Assembly (NCBI GenBank): GCA_044227925.1
Contig: JBGAVW010000010.1
Coordinates: 39,759 to 103,758, forward strand
Reading direction: 5' to 3'
DNA: 64,000 nt
Source: JADJLQ01 sp044227925
GTDB lineage: Bacteria > Bacteroidota > Bacteroidia > Chitinophagales > Saprospiraceae
Shown: positions 1-9,783 of the stretch, one piece after another
Layout of the letters: each line of letters opens with the position of its first letter
Numbering within the stretch: the first letter of the stretch is position 1
Position numbers and translations under genes: made by a program
Notes under the pieces: generated by a model
Told to the model about the DNA's origin: nothing
The model's database searches: none
What the model saw: the letters and a program-made list of their open reading frames with translations, nothing else

Positions 1-2717
1 TTGGGAGTCCAATAGTCCACTTTAATTTGTTGATAACGACCAGCTAATGCATTATTGTTTTGGTGAAATCCGGATACAATCATCTGACCTATACTGGCAT
101 AAAAGAACGCACTCAGATCAAATCCTTTATAGGTAAATCTATTGGTAAAGCCAGCCTGAAAATCAGGAATATCACTTCCGAGTATCACTCTGTCACTGGC
201 ATTGATTTTGCCATCGCCGTTCGTATCCTGAATTTTAATCTGACCTACTTCCGAACCAAAAGATTTGGCAGCATCTGCTTCATTAGTTTGCCAGATTCCG
301 ATTTTTTTAAAGTCAAAGAATGTATTCAGAGGTTGACCTATGAACCACCGGTTGCCTAAGTCATCCACTTTACCATTGTATAGTTCAATAATAGCTTCTG
401 TGTTTTTGGTAAATTGTAAATCGGTTGTCCACCTAAAATCTTTTGAATTGATATTTACTGTACTTACGTTCAATTCAATCCCCTTATTTCTTGTGTGCCC
501 AACGTTTCTGGTCACTGCATTAAATCCTGTAGAGCCGGGTAAAAAATCAGATAAAAGCAAAGATTCAGTATCCGTTTTATAATATTCTATGGAACCTTGT
601 ACCCTACCTTTTAATACTGAAAAATCTAAGCCTATATTGGCCGTTGCTGATGACTCCCATCTCAAATCAGGATTACCAATGGTGTTAGGTCTGTAACCAA
701 ATGCAGCAGCCGAACCAAATGCATACACCGTCCTGCCTAATAAACCCTGGGTTTGGTATGGCGCCACACCCTGATTTCCAACTTTTCCCCATCCGGCTCT
801 AAGTTTCAATAAATCCACCCATGAGACATTTTTCATAAAAGGTTCATGACTGATATTCCAACCTACAGCCACACCTGGGAAATTACCATATTTAGTATTT
901 TCTCCAAATCGGCTCGAGCCATCTCTACGCAGTGTAAGCGTCATTAAATATCTATCATTAAAATCATAATTTAACCTTCCCATGAATGAGTTTATAGTCC
1001 ATTCAACAAGGTTGGAGTTTAATGATTGAACAGCACTTGCCGATCCAAGACTAAAGAATTGCTGAGGATCTGCCGGGACACCTGTAACAGATGAGCCATA
1101 AGCTTCAAATCTGTCTTTTTGTATGGATTGCAAACCGGTAAGATTAAAATTGTGCTTACCTAAAGTTTTGTTGTACGTTACAATATTTTCCAAAGTCCAG
1201 TTAAATCCAAATTGGTTGTTATTGGCAGCAAAGGCATCACCAAGCCTGCGATTATTGGTTAAACTTCCCCAAAACTGACCTCGTCTGGATAAAGTAAAGT
1301 CTGGACCAAAGTTTACCCTGTATTTTAACCCTTCCAATATATTGGCTTCTGCATAAATTGAATTAAAAATTCTATACCTTTTAGAATTGTCAACAACATT
1401 TCCATCTAATATTTCATACAATGGATTGGTGAGAAGCGCATCATTGGTCGGTGCAAAAATTAAATTTCCGTTATCATCATAGGGTCGACCGAGCGGGTTT
1501 TGTTGAATTGTAAATTGATATGGATTTAATCCTTCTCCATTACGATCAGAAAACATCATATAAGAAGAAATTCCAGCTTTGATTACTTTATTAATTGAAT
1601 GATCCACGTTTGCTCTCAAAGAATATCTTGAATAGTCAAGTCCTTTCGTAATTCCTTTGTCCTGGAAAAAACCAGCAGAAATATAAAACTCAGTTTTATC
1701 ATTCCCTCCTTGAATACCTATAGTATGGTTTTGCATTAAACCTGATTTTAAGATAAGGTCTTGATAATTGGTATTTCTATTGGCTGCGATACCTGCCGCT
1801 ACGGCCGGGTCACCTCCTAATACTGCAACTTTAGCATCAGCTGCCGCATCAGCTACACCGGTCGGCACTGGATTGCCGGCCGCATCTTTGTATCCTCCTG
1901 TCGCTCTGTACGCTTCACGTACGTATTCTGCAAATTCAGGACCAGAAAACAGTTCAATTTTATCTAATGCATCTGACCTTCCTGCGTAGGTATCCAGGGT
2001 TACAGTAGTTTTACCTTTTTTGGATGAACCTCTTTTGGTAGTTACCAGCACTACCCCATTGGCACCTCTGGCACCATATATAGCAGTAGCGGTAGCATCT
2101 TTTAATACTTCAAGTGATTGAATATCATTGGGATTAATATCTTCATATCCAGCAGATAATGGTATACCATCTACTACATAAAGTGGATCATTTCCAGCAT
2201 TAAAAGAACGACGGCCGCGGATTAAAATTTTTGGAGTTGATCCTGGTTTAGATCCGGATTGGGTCACATTCACACCAGCAGCTCTACCCGTAAGGGCTTG
2301 GGCCAAATTAGTCACAGGTAGTTCTGCAATTTCCTTAGCGGAAATAGAAGAAATAGCTCCGGTCAATTGGCTTTTCTTTTGGGTACCATACCCGGTTACC
2401 ACTATTTCTGAAATTACGGTTGCGTCTTCGGTCAAACTTACATCAACAGTATTATTAGCACCTACAGCCACCTCCTGGGTGGTAAAGCCTATATAACTAA
2501 ATACCAGTATAGAATTATCGTTAACATTGGAAATAGTATAACTACCATCTGCATCTGAAACGGTACCAATACCTGAGCCTTTTACGGTAATACTCACACC
2601 AGGCAATCCACTTCCAGTGGCGTCATTTACTACACCACTGATTTGTCTGGTTTGAGCGAGAACTTGAGAACATAGGGCAAACATTATCCCTATAAAAAGT
2701 GAGAATTTTTTATTCAT
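1..2717 (-). CDS. SusC/RagA-type TonB-linked outer-membrane receptor (3' end beyond window)
   Basis: This is a TonB-dependent outer-membrane transporter of the SusC/RagA class, which imports oligosaccharides or peptides together with a SusD lipoprotein. About 905 residues are visible on the minus strand. It starts at ATG 2717 with a signal peptide (MNKKFSLFIGIMFALCSQVLA). A carboxypeptidase-regulatory-like beta-sandwich follows at about residues 25-110 (SGVVNDATGSGLPGVSITV). The TonB plug has the SusC hallmarks LYVVDGIPL and YGARGANGVVLVTT. The last visible residues, DYWTP, match the motif near the C-terminus of SusC proteins, so perhaps 80-100 residues are missing. The partner SusD would lie beyond position 1. 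The gene is divergent from a LacI-type regulator, which points to a sugar substrate. The identity of that sugar cannot be read from the sequence. Confidence 0.93.
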   Translation of the reverse strand, partial: MNKKFSLFIGIMFALCSQVLAQTRQISGVVNDATGSGLPGVSITVKGSGIGTVSDADGSYTISNVNDNSILVFSYIGFTTQEVAVGANNTVDVSLTEDATVISEIVVTGYGTQKKSQLTGAISSISAKEIAELPVTNLAQALTGRAAGVNVTQSGSKPGSTPKILIRGRRSFNAGNDPLYVVDGIPLSAGYEDINPNDIQSLEVLKDATATAIYGARGANGVVLVTTKRGSSKKGKTTVTLDTYAGRSDALDKIELFSGPEFAEYVREAYRATGGYKDAAGNPVPTGVADAAADAKVAVLGGDPAVAAGIAANRNTNYQDLILKSGLMQNHTIGIQGGNDKTEFYISAGFFQDKGITKGLDYSRYSLRANVDHSINKVIKAGISSYMMFSDRNGEGLNPYQFTIQQNPLGRPYDDNGNLIFAPTNDALLTNPLYEILDGNVVDNSKRYRIFNSIYAEANILEGLKYRVNFGPDFTLSRRGQFWGSLTNNRRLGDAFAANNNQFGFNWTLENIVTYNKTLGKHNFNLTGLQSIQKDRFEAYGSSVTGVPADPQQFFSLGSASAVQSLNSNLVEWTINSFMGRLNYDFNDRYLMTLTLRRDGSSRFGENTKYGNFPGVAVGWNISHEPFMKNVSWVDLLKLRAGWGKVGNQGVAPYQTQGLLGRTVYAFGSAAAFGYRPNTIGNPDLRWESSATANIGLDFSVLKGRVQGSIEYYKTDTESLLLSDFLPGSTGFNAVTRNVGHTRNKGIELNVSTVNINSKDFRWTTDLQFTKNTEAIIELYNGKVDDLGNRWFIGQPLNTFFDFKKIGIWQTNEADAAKSFGSEVGQIKIQDTNGDGKINASDRVILGSDIPDFQAGFTNRFTYKGFDLSAFFYASIGQMIVSGFHQNNNALAGRYQQIKVDYWTP

Positions 2718-2817
2718 ACAAATAAGAGTTTTAATTTACAATAACGAAAAAATAATCAAGTAAGGGAAACAAGATAGTAAAATATGCATGCAATAAAACT
2801 GCTCTGTGAATCTTTCT

Positions 2818-2834
2818 ACGAAATCGTTTTAGTA
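2818..2834. promoter_or_regulatory. LacI-type operator-like site, susC-proximal copy
   Basis: The 17-mer ACGAAATCGTTTTAGTA lies about 100 bases upstream of the susC start. It matches the site at 2974-2990 in 15 of 17 positions. LacI-family operators are typically short imperfect palindromes with a central CG, and this site has that form. I infer that the divergently encoded LacI-type protein binds here. Confidence 0.5.
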
Positions 2835-2973
2835 AAGATTGATCCTTTTTTTTAATAAAAATAATGAGTCACTTAATTCTAAATAAAAAAATTATAAACG
2901 ATTAATTTTCAATTTAGAATACCAGAAAAAAACAATTGTACTAAATATTTTTAGTAATTTTTTAGGTTATTTT

Positions 2974-2990
2974 ACGCAAACGTTTTAGTA
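2974..2990. promoter_or_regulatory. LacI-type operator-like site, regulator-proximal copy
   Basis: The 17-mer ACGCAAACGTTTTAGTA contains the perfect palindrome AAACGTTT (2978-2985) with the central CG expected of LacI-family operators. It ends about 38 bases before the ATG of the regulator gene, so it could mediate autoregulation. Together with the copy at 2818-2834 it brackets the divergent promoter region. The rest of 2718-3028 is AT-rich with no further gene. Confidence 0.55.
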
Positions 2991-3028
2991 GATTTACGTT
3001 AATAAAATTCTTGATTACCAATAAGACT

Positions 3029-4045
3029 ATGGTAAAAGTAAATTTAAAGAAACTTGCTGAAGTATTAAACATATCGATCTCTACGGTTTCTAAAGCATTA
3101 CATAATAGTCACGAAATAAGTGCTGAAACCAAACAAAAAGTATTGGCAAAAGCCGAAGAGTTGGGTTACCGGCCTAACCCATATGCAGGCTCACTCAGAC
3201 ATCATAAAACTAAAACCATAGCCATCATCGTACCTCAGCTCAACAACTATTTTTTTATACAGGCCATAAGTGGAGCAGAATCAAAATCACAGGAAGCAGG
3301 ATACCATACACTTATATACAATTCAAATGATGACATTATCAAAGAGACCAGTATCATGCATCAATTGCAAAATGGACGGGTAGATGGAATCATTATGTCG
3401 CTTGCCTTATCTACCACCACTTATCAGCATTTGCATTCTATCATACAATCCGGGATCCCTATTGTTTTCTTCGATAGAGTATGTCATGAAATTGAAACCG
3501 CGAAAGTCATAACAGATGACTTTCTGAGTGGATTTAATGCAACTGAACATTTGATTTTAAATGGCAGCCGGGATATCGCTTACTTATCTATTGGCCGATC
3601 TATATCAATAGATAATAAAAGAATGCAAGGCTATTTGGAAGCCATCACAAAACACAACATCCCCATAGATGAAAATAACCGAGTGATTGAATGCACCGGA
3701 GACAAAGAAATCAGATATAAAAAAATATACCAACTGTTATCACAAAAATATAGGCCTACTGGCATTTTTTGCTGTGTTGAAGCATTGGCATTAATCTGCT
3801 ATGAAGTATGTATAGAATTAAAAATCAAAATACCAGAGGATATAAAAATAATTTCTTTTTCTAATCTTCCGTCTGCTCATTTACTTTCACCATCTCTCAC
3901 CACTATTTCGCAACCCGCACACGAAATGGGATTACAATCTGCCACACTGTTGATAAAATATCTTGAAAACAAAAAGCTTGTAATGACCAATGAAAACATT
4001 GTATTACGTTCCAAGCTTGTACCCAGAATGTCGACCCAGAGGTAG
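3029..4045 (+). CDS. LacI-family transcriptional regulator
   Basis: This is a sugar-responsive transcription factor of the LacI/GalR family, 338 residues from ATG 3029. A TTG at 3011 would add six residues, but the ATG places the helix-turn-helix (KLAEVLNISISTVSKALH) at the normal distance from the N-terminus. The HTH fills about residues 7-27, followed by the hinge (ELGYRPNPYAGSLR). The rest is a periplasmic-binding-protein-like effector domain from TKTIAIIVPQLNNYFF onward, with the conserved GRVDGIIMS and PIVFFDRV segments. Family members bind a sugar or sugar phosphate and release or bind operator DNA. Its divergent neighbour is a SusC receptor, and an SGLT-like symporter lies just downstream on the other strand, so it probably controls a carbohydrate-uptake locus. 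The ligand is unknown. Confidence 0.93.
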   Translation: MVKVNLKKLAEVLNISISTVSKALHNSHEISAETKQKVLAKAEELGYRPNPYAGSLRHHKTKTIAIIVPQLNNYFFIQAISGAESKSQEAGYHTLIYNSNDDIIKETSIMHQLQNGRVDGIIMSLALSTTTYQHLHSIIQSGIPIVFFDRVCHEIETAKVITDDFLSGFNATEHLILNGSRDIAYLSIGRSISIDNKRMQGYLEAITKHNIPIDENNRVIECTGDKEIRYKKIYQLLSQKYRPTGIFCCVEALALICYEVCIELKIKIPEDIKIISFSNLPSAHLLSPSLTTISQPAHEMGLQSATLLIKYLENKKLVMTNENIVLRSKLVPRMSTQR

Positions 4046-4096
4046 TTACAATAAATTAGTAGTGTTTCCATTTTTGTGTTTTGGTACAAATTATCC

Positions 4097-4126
4097 AATA
4101 AAAAGGGGAATCATCGACGACTCCCC
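4097..4126 (-). terminator. Intrinsic terminator of the sodium symporter gene
   Basis: On the minus strand an 11-bp stem (arms spanning 4105-4126, including two G-U pairs and starting GGGGAGTCGTC) is followed by TTTTTATT. The G-U pairs become A-C mismatches on the plus strand, so the structure favours the minus-strand transcript. It lies 33 bases beyond the stop codon of the symporter gene. Confidence 0.7.
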
Positions 4127-4158
4127 TATTATTGAAAATTCGTATTGAGTTAGAATTT

Positions 4159-5757
4159 TTATCCTCTGAAATAAATCAATACCGTCAAAACAATGGCAAC
4201 CAAAATACCAGAAATAACGAGATCAGTAATACCAAAACTTTCCCTGGTTGCTTTTCGCTGGGCTGGTGTAAGCGTGCCCATGGTAAGGCCTGAGAGTTGA
4301 GCTTCAGATTGTGCAGGCGTAGAAAGGCTTACTGCAACAGCCACTGCCACACATGCTAGAAAATTAAAAATTGCAAAATGTGAAAAGTTTAAGGTGGTAA
4401 ACCAACTTTGATCACCACTTACTTCCAAAATAATACGAAGTGTGCCAGAGATAAGACCATAAAACAAAGTGGCTATGGCAGCCTGTCCGTTCATTCTTTT
4501 CCATAAAATACCGATCACAAAAACAGCAGTAATGGGAGGTGCAATATAGGCTTGGACATTTTGTAAATATTGATATAAAATGCCACCACCAATTTTATTC
4601 ATAATAGGGATCCACAGCATACCTAGCAATACAATTATTGAGGTTGCTATTTTGCCAATATTTACCAATTTTTTTTCCGGAGTAGTTGGGTACATTCGTT
4701 TAAAAATATCGACTGTAAATAAAGTGGAGGCAGAATTAAATACAGATGCTAGTGAACTCATTAAGGCGGCCATCAATCCAGCAGCGACTAATCCTTTTAA
4801 TCCCGTAGGCAATAATGATTTTACTAATGTGGGAAATACTTCATCACTTTTTTCATAGGAGATTAACCCTTTTTGCTTTAATCCAAAAGCTATAATTCCA
4901 GGAATCAGGAAGATAAAAATAGGTGCCAATTTTAAGAATGCCCCGAAAATAGCTCCTTTTCTTCCTTCACTTAAATTCGGTGCGGATAAAGTTCTTTGGA
5001 CAATGTATTGATCCGTACACCAATACCAAACCCCCACTACTGTACCTCCAAACAGTAAACCAGTCCAGGGAAAATCAGGATCGGACATGGGACGCCACAT
5101 ATTAAAATGCTCTGGTCCAACGGTGGCTCTTAGCTCTGCCCAACCACCTACTTTATTCAAACCGATAATGGTAATAATCGCTGAGCCTATTAAAATCAGG
5201 ACAGTTTGGACAGCCTCTGTATAAACTACCGCCCGCATACCACCTAACACAGTATACAGACCCGTGATGATCACAGTTACCACCGCGCCCTGTAAAAAAG
5301 AAATATTCAATAAATTGGCTACTACTATTCCTCCTGCATAAATAGTGACAGAAACCTTCGTCAGTACATATCCTGCAATAGAAAAAATGGAAACAAACCA
5401 TCTGGATCTGCCATCAAATCTTTTTTCTAAAAACTCGGGCATAGTAAAGGCACCACTCCGCATATAAAAAGGCAGGAAAAACCAACCCAACAACAACACT
5501 ATCCAGGCATGTAATTCATAATGTGCCATAGGTACCCCACTTTCTGCACCAGTACCTGCCAGTCCCACTACGTGTTCAGATCCGATATTAGAGGCGAATA
5601 TAGAAGCTCCAATCACGAACCATCCTACATTTCGTCCAGCTAAAAAATAATCTTCTGAGGTTTCTTGCTTTTGCCTGATAACCCACCAGGCTACACCAAG
5701 GAGTACTGCAAAGTAACCACCCAGTACTACCCAATCTAAGGTTTGTAAACTATTCAT
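4159..5757 (-). CDS. Sodium:solute symporter, SGLT-like
   Basis: This is a 532-residue inner-membrane sodium-coupled transporter of the SSS family. The pattern is that of sodium/sugar symporters: the DYFLAGRNVGW segment near residue 37, SNIGSEHVVGLAGTGAESG at about 56-74, and FFLPFYMRSGAFTMPEFLEKR. It has around 13-14 hydrophobic segments, as in vSGLT. It most likely brings a monosaccharide into the cytoplasm, but inositol, sialic acid or related solutes are possible within the family. It ends convergently with the LacI-type regulator and has its own terminator. Together with the SusC receptor it fits an outer-plus-inner-membrane uptake route for one sugar, although shared regulation is inferred only from proximity. 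Confidence 0.9.
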   Translation of the reverse strand: MNSLQTLDWVVLGGYFAVLLGVAWWVIRQKQETSEDYFLAGRNVGWFVIGASIFASNIGSEHVVGLAGTGAESGVPMAHYELHAWIVLLLGWFFLPFYMRSGAFTMPEFLEKRFDGRSRWFVSIFSIAGYVLTKVSVTIYAGGIVVANLLNISFLQGAVVTVIITGLYTVLGGMRAVVYTEAVQTVLILIGSAIITIIGLNKVGGWAELRATVGPEHFNMWRPMSDPDFPWTGLLFGGTVVGVWYWCTDQYIVQRTLSAPNLSEGRKGAIFGAFLKLAPIFIFLIPGIIAFGLKQKGLISYEKSDEVFPTLVKSLLPTGLKGLVAAGLMAALMSSLASVFNSASTLFTVDIFKRMYPTTPEKKLVNIGKIATSIIVLLGMLWIPIMNKIGGGILYQYLQNVQAYIAPPITAVFVIGILWKRMNGQAAIATLFYGLISGTLRIILEVSGDQSWFTTLNFSHFAIFNFLACVAVAVAVSLSTPAQSEAQLSGLTMGTLTPAQRKATRESFGITDLVISGILVAIVLTVLIYFRG

Positions 5758-5941
5758 ACATTTAAAGTTTAAGAAAGCGAAATATCGAAAATATAATTGA
5801 AATCAAAGCATAAGAATTTTAATATGCGGTATTCCATATATTTATTGATATACCATTTTGTTATTTACAGCTAATCCGACTAAATTAAAATTAAATGAAG
5901 AATGGAGTAAATAATCTACTATATGTCAGATATTTGCAAGT

Positions 5942-8506
5942 ATGTCTTTTTCTTCTAATCCAGTAGATACTTTCAGGCAAGAGGTAGTATTAAAATATCA
6001 GTTGTTCAACAGCTTGTTTACCTCCTTGCCTTTTCACAAAATAGAAAAAACCGGTATTTTGCTATCACTACTGAGTTCTCAATGTGAAGATGGATATGAA
6101 AAAGGAATGAATCCGAAAGAAATCTTGGACTTTTTTTTCAAAACCCAGACTGATTATACCAATGAAAAAGAGAAGCTCGATTTATTATTCAGGTTTATAC
6201 AATATGGTGAGCGGCAGGTCGTCCTCTTTGATGCTTTGGAAGATGCAGCCTTTGATTTTACCCATGACATTGAAGGGCCGGGGACATTAAAGCAAATTGA
6301 ATCCGAAACCAAACAAAAAGGATTAACCAAAGAATTAGCCGCCCGCTTAAAAGATTTTGCGGTACGAATCGTCCTAACAGCTCATCCTACCCAGTTCTAT
6401 CCCGATTCGGTTTTGGGAATTATTCATGACCTTACCAAATCAATTGCAGTAAACAATATCACTGAAATCAATTTATTACTTAAACAACTTGGGCGAACTC
6501 CTTTTTTTAAACAAATCAAACCCACACCGGTAGATGAAGCGAATAGTCTGATATGGTATTTGAAAAATATCTTTTACCCCGCTATAGGCAGAATCAATCA
6601 GCGTGTCATCAATCTTATTCCGGAAACTGCAAAAGAACAAGAACCATTGATCCATTTAGGTTTTTGGCCCGGTGGTGACAGGGATGGCAATCCATTTGTG
6701 GTGCCATCTACTACATTTGAAGTGATTAAAAACCTCAGGTCAAACCTTATTGAATGTTACCTGGAGGATATTGAATTATTACAAAAAAGGCTGACATTTA
6801 AAAATGTTGATAATCTTATAATTAAGATCGAAAAGTCTATAAAATCTCTAGGCTCAACAACTGAAAATATATATTCCAAGGAACTGTTGCTTTCAGATCT
6901 GCTCCAGGTAAGACAAATTATGATTACGGAACATGAAAGTCTATTTCTTGAATTGGTGGACTCATTTATTGCGAAGGTGCAATCCTTTGGATTTTATTTT
7001 GCCTCTCTTGACATAAGGCAGGATAGTGCTGTTCACCGAGAGGTGATAGACCAAATGTTGCCTTTTTTGTTTACGGATATAGAAAATTACTCCGGGTTGC
7101 CGGATGATCAAAAAATAAAATTTCTTTTATCCGTTCCTGGATTTAAAAAGGAACCCGAATTTGATTCCAATTCCTTAGCTTATGATTGTTACCATACCAT
7201 TAGATTAATAAAGGACATACAAAAGTTGAGTGGAGAATTGGCATGTCACAGGTATATTATCAGCCAATGTGATTCAATTGAAAATGTACTGGAGGTATTT
7301 TTCCTTATCCGTACTATCTGGAGAAGTGAAAAAATAAGCATGGATATAGTCCCGTTATTTGAAAAAGTACAGGATTTGCAAAACGCGGGCCAAATCATGC
7401 ATTCCATGTACCTGAATACCATGTATAGAGCTCATGTCCGTGGCAGAGCGGATAATCAAACGATAATGTTGGGATTTTCTGATGGCACTAAAGATGGCGG
7501 TTATTTGATGGCTAACTGGAGTATTTATAGTGCAAAAGAATCATTGACCACTATTTCCAGAGAACACGGAATTAAGGTTATTTTTTTTGATGGCCGAGGC
7601 GGCCCCCCTTCCCGGGGTGGTGGAAAAACACATAAATTTTATGCTTCCCTTGGTCATAAAATCTCCAATACTGAAATACAACTAACAATTCAAGGTCAAA
7701 CGGTAAGCAGCAGTTTCGGCACATTGGATTCTGCTCAATTTAATATGGAACAATTATTAAATGCAGGAATCTATAACGATGTTTTGGCTGATCATTCAAA
7801 TACTTTAAATCAAAATCATCGAGATTTATTATCCAAAATGGCTAATCTAGGCTATGAAGCTTTTGTGGATTTAAAAAATCACCCAAAATTTATTACTTAT
7901 CTCACCATTGTCAGTCCACTGAATTATTATAATGAAACCAATATTGCAAGCAGACCTAGTAAAAGAAAACAGACCAGCAACCTGGTGTTGGATGATTTAC
8001 GAGCCATACCTTTTGTAAGTTCGTGGAGTCAAATCAAGCAAAACGTGCCTGGCTATTTTGGTGTTGGAACCGCCTTAGAAGCTATGGAAATGGAGGGTAA
8101 ATGGTCTGATGTGGAGGATCTTTATCAATCTTCCCTGTTTTTCAAGACATTGATTGAAAATACAGAGATGGCTATGAAAAAATGCTTTTTCCCGCTCACT
8201 ATACATTTGCAGAATGATCCTGAATTTGCTGGCTTATTTAAAACTATCTATGATGAATATATCCGATCAGAGAAATATGTGCTTAAACTAACTTCCCATA
8301 GGTCATTAATGGAAGATTACCCGGCTGATGCATTATCAATTGATATCAGAGAAAAAATAGTTCAACCTCTGCTTACTATTCAACAATATGCACTCATGCA
8401 ATTGCGTAAGCCTGAGTACAGAGAAAGTGATTTAAAGTCTGTATATGAAAAACTGATAATCCGGTCTTCATTTGGGATAATAAATGCAGCACGCAATTCA
8501 GTATAA
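5942..8506 (+). CDS. ppc: Phosphoenolpyruvate carboxylase
   Basis: This enzyme carboxylates PEP with bicarbonate to oxaloacetate, refilling the TCA cycle in the cytoplasm. At 854 residues it is close to the usual bacterial length. The catalytic histidine motif TAHPT is at 146-150, FWPGGDRDGNPF at about 241-252, LDIRQDSAVH in the middle, GFSDGTKDGG at about 517-526, and the glycine-rich loop DGRGGPPSRGGG at about 549-560. That loop differs slightly from the common FHGRGG form, with FDGRGG here. The start ATG 5942 has no competing upstream start. The gene is transcribed alone, divergent from the symporter gene. Identification is firm. Confidence 0.96.
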   Translation: MSFSSNPVDTFRQEVVLKYQLFNSLFTSLPFHKIEKTGILLSLLSSQCEDGYEKGMNPKEILDFFFKTQTDYTNEKEKLDLLFRFIQYGERQVVLFDALEDAAFDFTHDIEGPGTLKQIESETKQKGLTKELAARLKDFAVRIVLTAHPTQFYPDSVLGIIHDLTKSIAVNNITEINLLLKQLGRTPFFKQIKPTPVDEANSLIWYLKNIFYPAIGRINQRVINLIPETAKEQEPLIHLGFWPGGDRDGNPFVVPSTTFEVIKNLRSNLIECYLEDIELLQKRLTFKNVDNLIIKIEKSIKSLGSTTENIYSKELLLSDLLQVRQIMITEHESLFLELVDSFIAKVQSFGFYFASLDIRQDSAVHREVIDQMLPFLFTDIENYSGLPDDQKIKFLLSVPGFKKEPEFDSNSLAYDCYHTIRLIKDIQKLSGELACHRYIISQCDSIENVLEVFFLIRTIWRSEKISMDIVPLFEKVQDLQNAGQIMHSMYLNTMYRAHVRGRADNQTIMLGFSDGTKDGGYLMANWSIYSAKESLTTISREHGIKVIFFDGRGGPPSRGGGKTHKFYASLGHKISNTEIQLTIQGQTVSSSFGTLDSAQFNMEQLLNAGIYNDVLADHSNTLNQNHRDLLSKMANLGYEAFVDLKNHPKFITYLTIVSPLNYYNETNIASRPSKRKQTSNLVLDDLRAIPFVSSWSQIKQNVPGYFGVGTALEAMEMEGKWSDVEDLYQSSLFFKTLIENTEMAMKKCFFPLTIHLQNDPEFAGLFKTIYDEYIRSEKYVLKLTSHRSLMEDYPADALSIDIREKIVQPLLTIQQYALMQLRKPEYRESDLKSVYEKLIIRSSFGIINAARNSV

Positions 8507-8803
8507 TACAATTTGTCAAATCAAAGGCTTCAATTTGGTAGACGCTTATTTAACTAAAGTATTATACGAAGTACCAATTGATACTAATTCTTCATCACCT
8601 ATTCGTATAAAAGAATTGGTATCTATATTGAATAATCCAAAAGGATAGGTTAAACTCAGAATCAGAATCTGTTTAAATTAATTTGTTTTTGAACTTACAC
8701 CCTATTTTCTTTATCGTAAAATCAAAAGAAGTGTTAGGGAGTCCTTTAACCCAGAAACAACGTAAAATGTGTACGTTACTGTTTTTGCGTTTCGATGCTG
8801 AGG
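8507..8803. other. 297-base intergenic stretch with an inverted repeat and a weak small ORF
   Basis: No RNA gene or known element is recognised. An imperfect inverted repeat (8580-8590 with 8613-8623, GATACTAATTC / GAATTGGTATC) lacks a T-tract, so it is not a convincing terminator for ppc. A second perfect 6-bp repeat, AACGTA/TACGTT, lies at 8759-8764 and 8772-8777, close to the end of the ubiA-like gene. A 54-codon open frame on the plus strand (8484-8648, starting MQHAIQYNTICQ) overlaps the ppc end. It has no recognisable family and may be chance. Confidence 0.4.
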
Positions 8804-9673
8804 TTATAATTTTTCAGCGATATTAGCAATGATCAAACTTCCGTAAACCACGCTGGCCACTCCATTGGTAGTAAAAAAGGCTAGATTCACCCGGCTCAAA
8901 TCATTAGGCTTTACAAGCAGGTGCTGATAGATGAGCATGCAAATAAAAAAAGCAGTAGCCGACCACAAAACCATTCTATTTATCTCCTGATATTTCTGTT
9001 GCATCGATAATGAAGTAAATATCAATAACAGGGCACAAAATAAATGCAGTACCCTGCTTATTTTTAAAGCATTACCCTTACCAAATTTGGATGGAATCGA
9101 AAATAATTTGTGTGCTTTATCAAATTCCTCGTCCTGAAGTGCATATATTATGTCAAATCCGCCAACCCAATAAAACACAATACCTGAAAATAATAACGGA
9201 ATTAAAGAAAATACGCCTGTAACAGACAGATAAGCCCCAATTGGAGCCAATGCCAATCCTACCCCCAAAAACAAATGGCACAAAAAGGTCCATCTTTTCG
9301 TGAGACTATACCCCAAAATGATAATCAATGCCACCGGAGACAAATAAAAGCAAATCCTATTAATGAAATATGTAGTGGCAATGAAGGCAATACAATTAAG
9401 TATTATAAAAACCTGGGCATTTTTTTCTGTTATAATGCCTTTTGGTATTTCTCGTTGATTGGTACGAGGGTTTATCCTGTCGTATTTTACATCCGCCCAC
9501 CTGTTAAAGGCCATGGCAGCACTTCGGGCAAAGATCATACAAAGCAAAACCTGTATACTTAGTACCCAATCAAACATACCAAAATCTTTAAATCCTAAAG
9601 CAAGGCCAATGAAAGCAAAAGGCAATGCAAAAATGGTATGAGAAAATTTGATCAAAGAAAGATATGCGCGCAC
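8804..9673 (-). CDS. UbiA-family prenyltransferase (MqnP/UbiA-like)
   Basis: This 289-residue integral membrane prenyltransferase attaches a polyprenyl chain to an aromatic acceptor in quinone biosynthesis. The first aspartate-rich motif NRWADVKYDRINPRT begins at about residue 57, and the second region (YALQDEEFDKAHKLFSIP) is in the C-terminal half. Several hydrophobic helices surround both motifs. The YALQDEEFD form resembles the 'UbiA-like' group that includes the futalosine-pathway enzyme MqnP, so menaquinone biosynthesis is the likely role. 4-hydroxybenzoate prenylation cannot be excluded. It is divergent from the BNR-repeat gene, with no other quinone gene nearby in this window. Confidence 0.85.
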   Translation of the reverse strand: MRAYLSLIKFSHTIFALPFAFIGLALGFKDFGMFDWVLSIQVLLCMIFARSAAMAFNRWADVKYDRINPRTNQREIPKGIITEKNAQVFIILNCIAFIATTYFINRICFYLSPVALIIILGYSLTKRWTFLCHLFLGVGLALAPIGAYLSVTGVFSLIPLLFSGIVFYWVGGFDIIYALQDEEFDKAHKLFSIPSKFGKGNALKISRVLHLFCALLLIFTSLSMQQKYQEINRMVLWSATAFFICMLIYQHLLVKPNDLSRVNLAFFTTNGVASVVYGSLIIANIAEKL

Positions 9674-9783
9674 GCCGGAAAGATAAGAAGAATGAAGTAT
9701 TTACAACATCTTAATTAGTTCTAAAAAGTAAAATTTCAAACCTAATAACTACTTTTACATAATATTAATTCTTATTCCTAAAA

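Noticed and set aside
60..582. Two open frames on the plus strand with hydrophobic composition
   Set aside because: They are antisense shadows of the SusC-type receptor, whose frame is continuous on the minus strand through this region.
8759..8777. Terminator for the ubiA-like gene
   Set aside because: The AACGTA/TACGTT repeat has only six-base arms and no adjacent T-tract on the minus strand.
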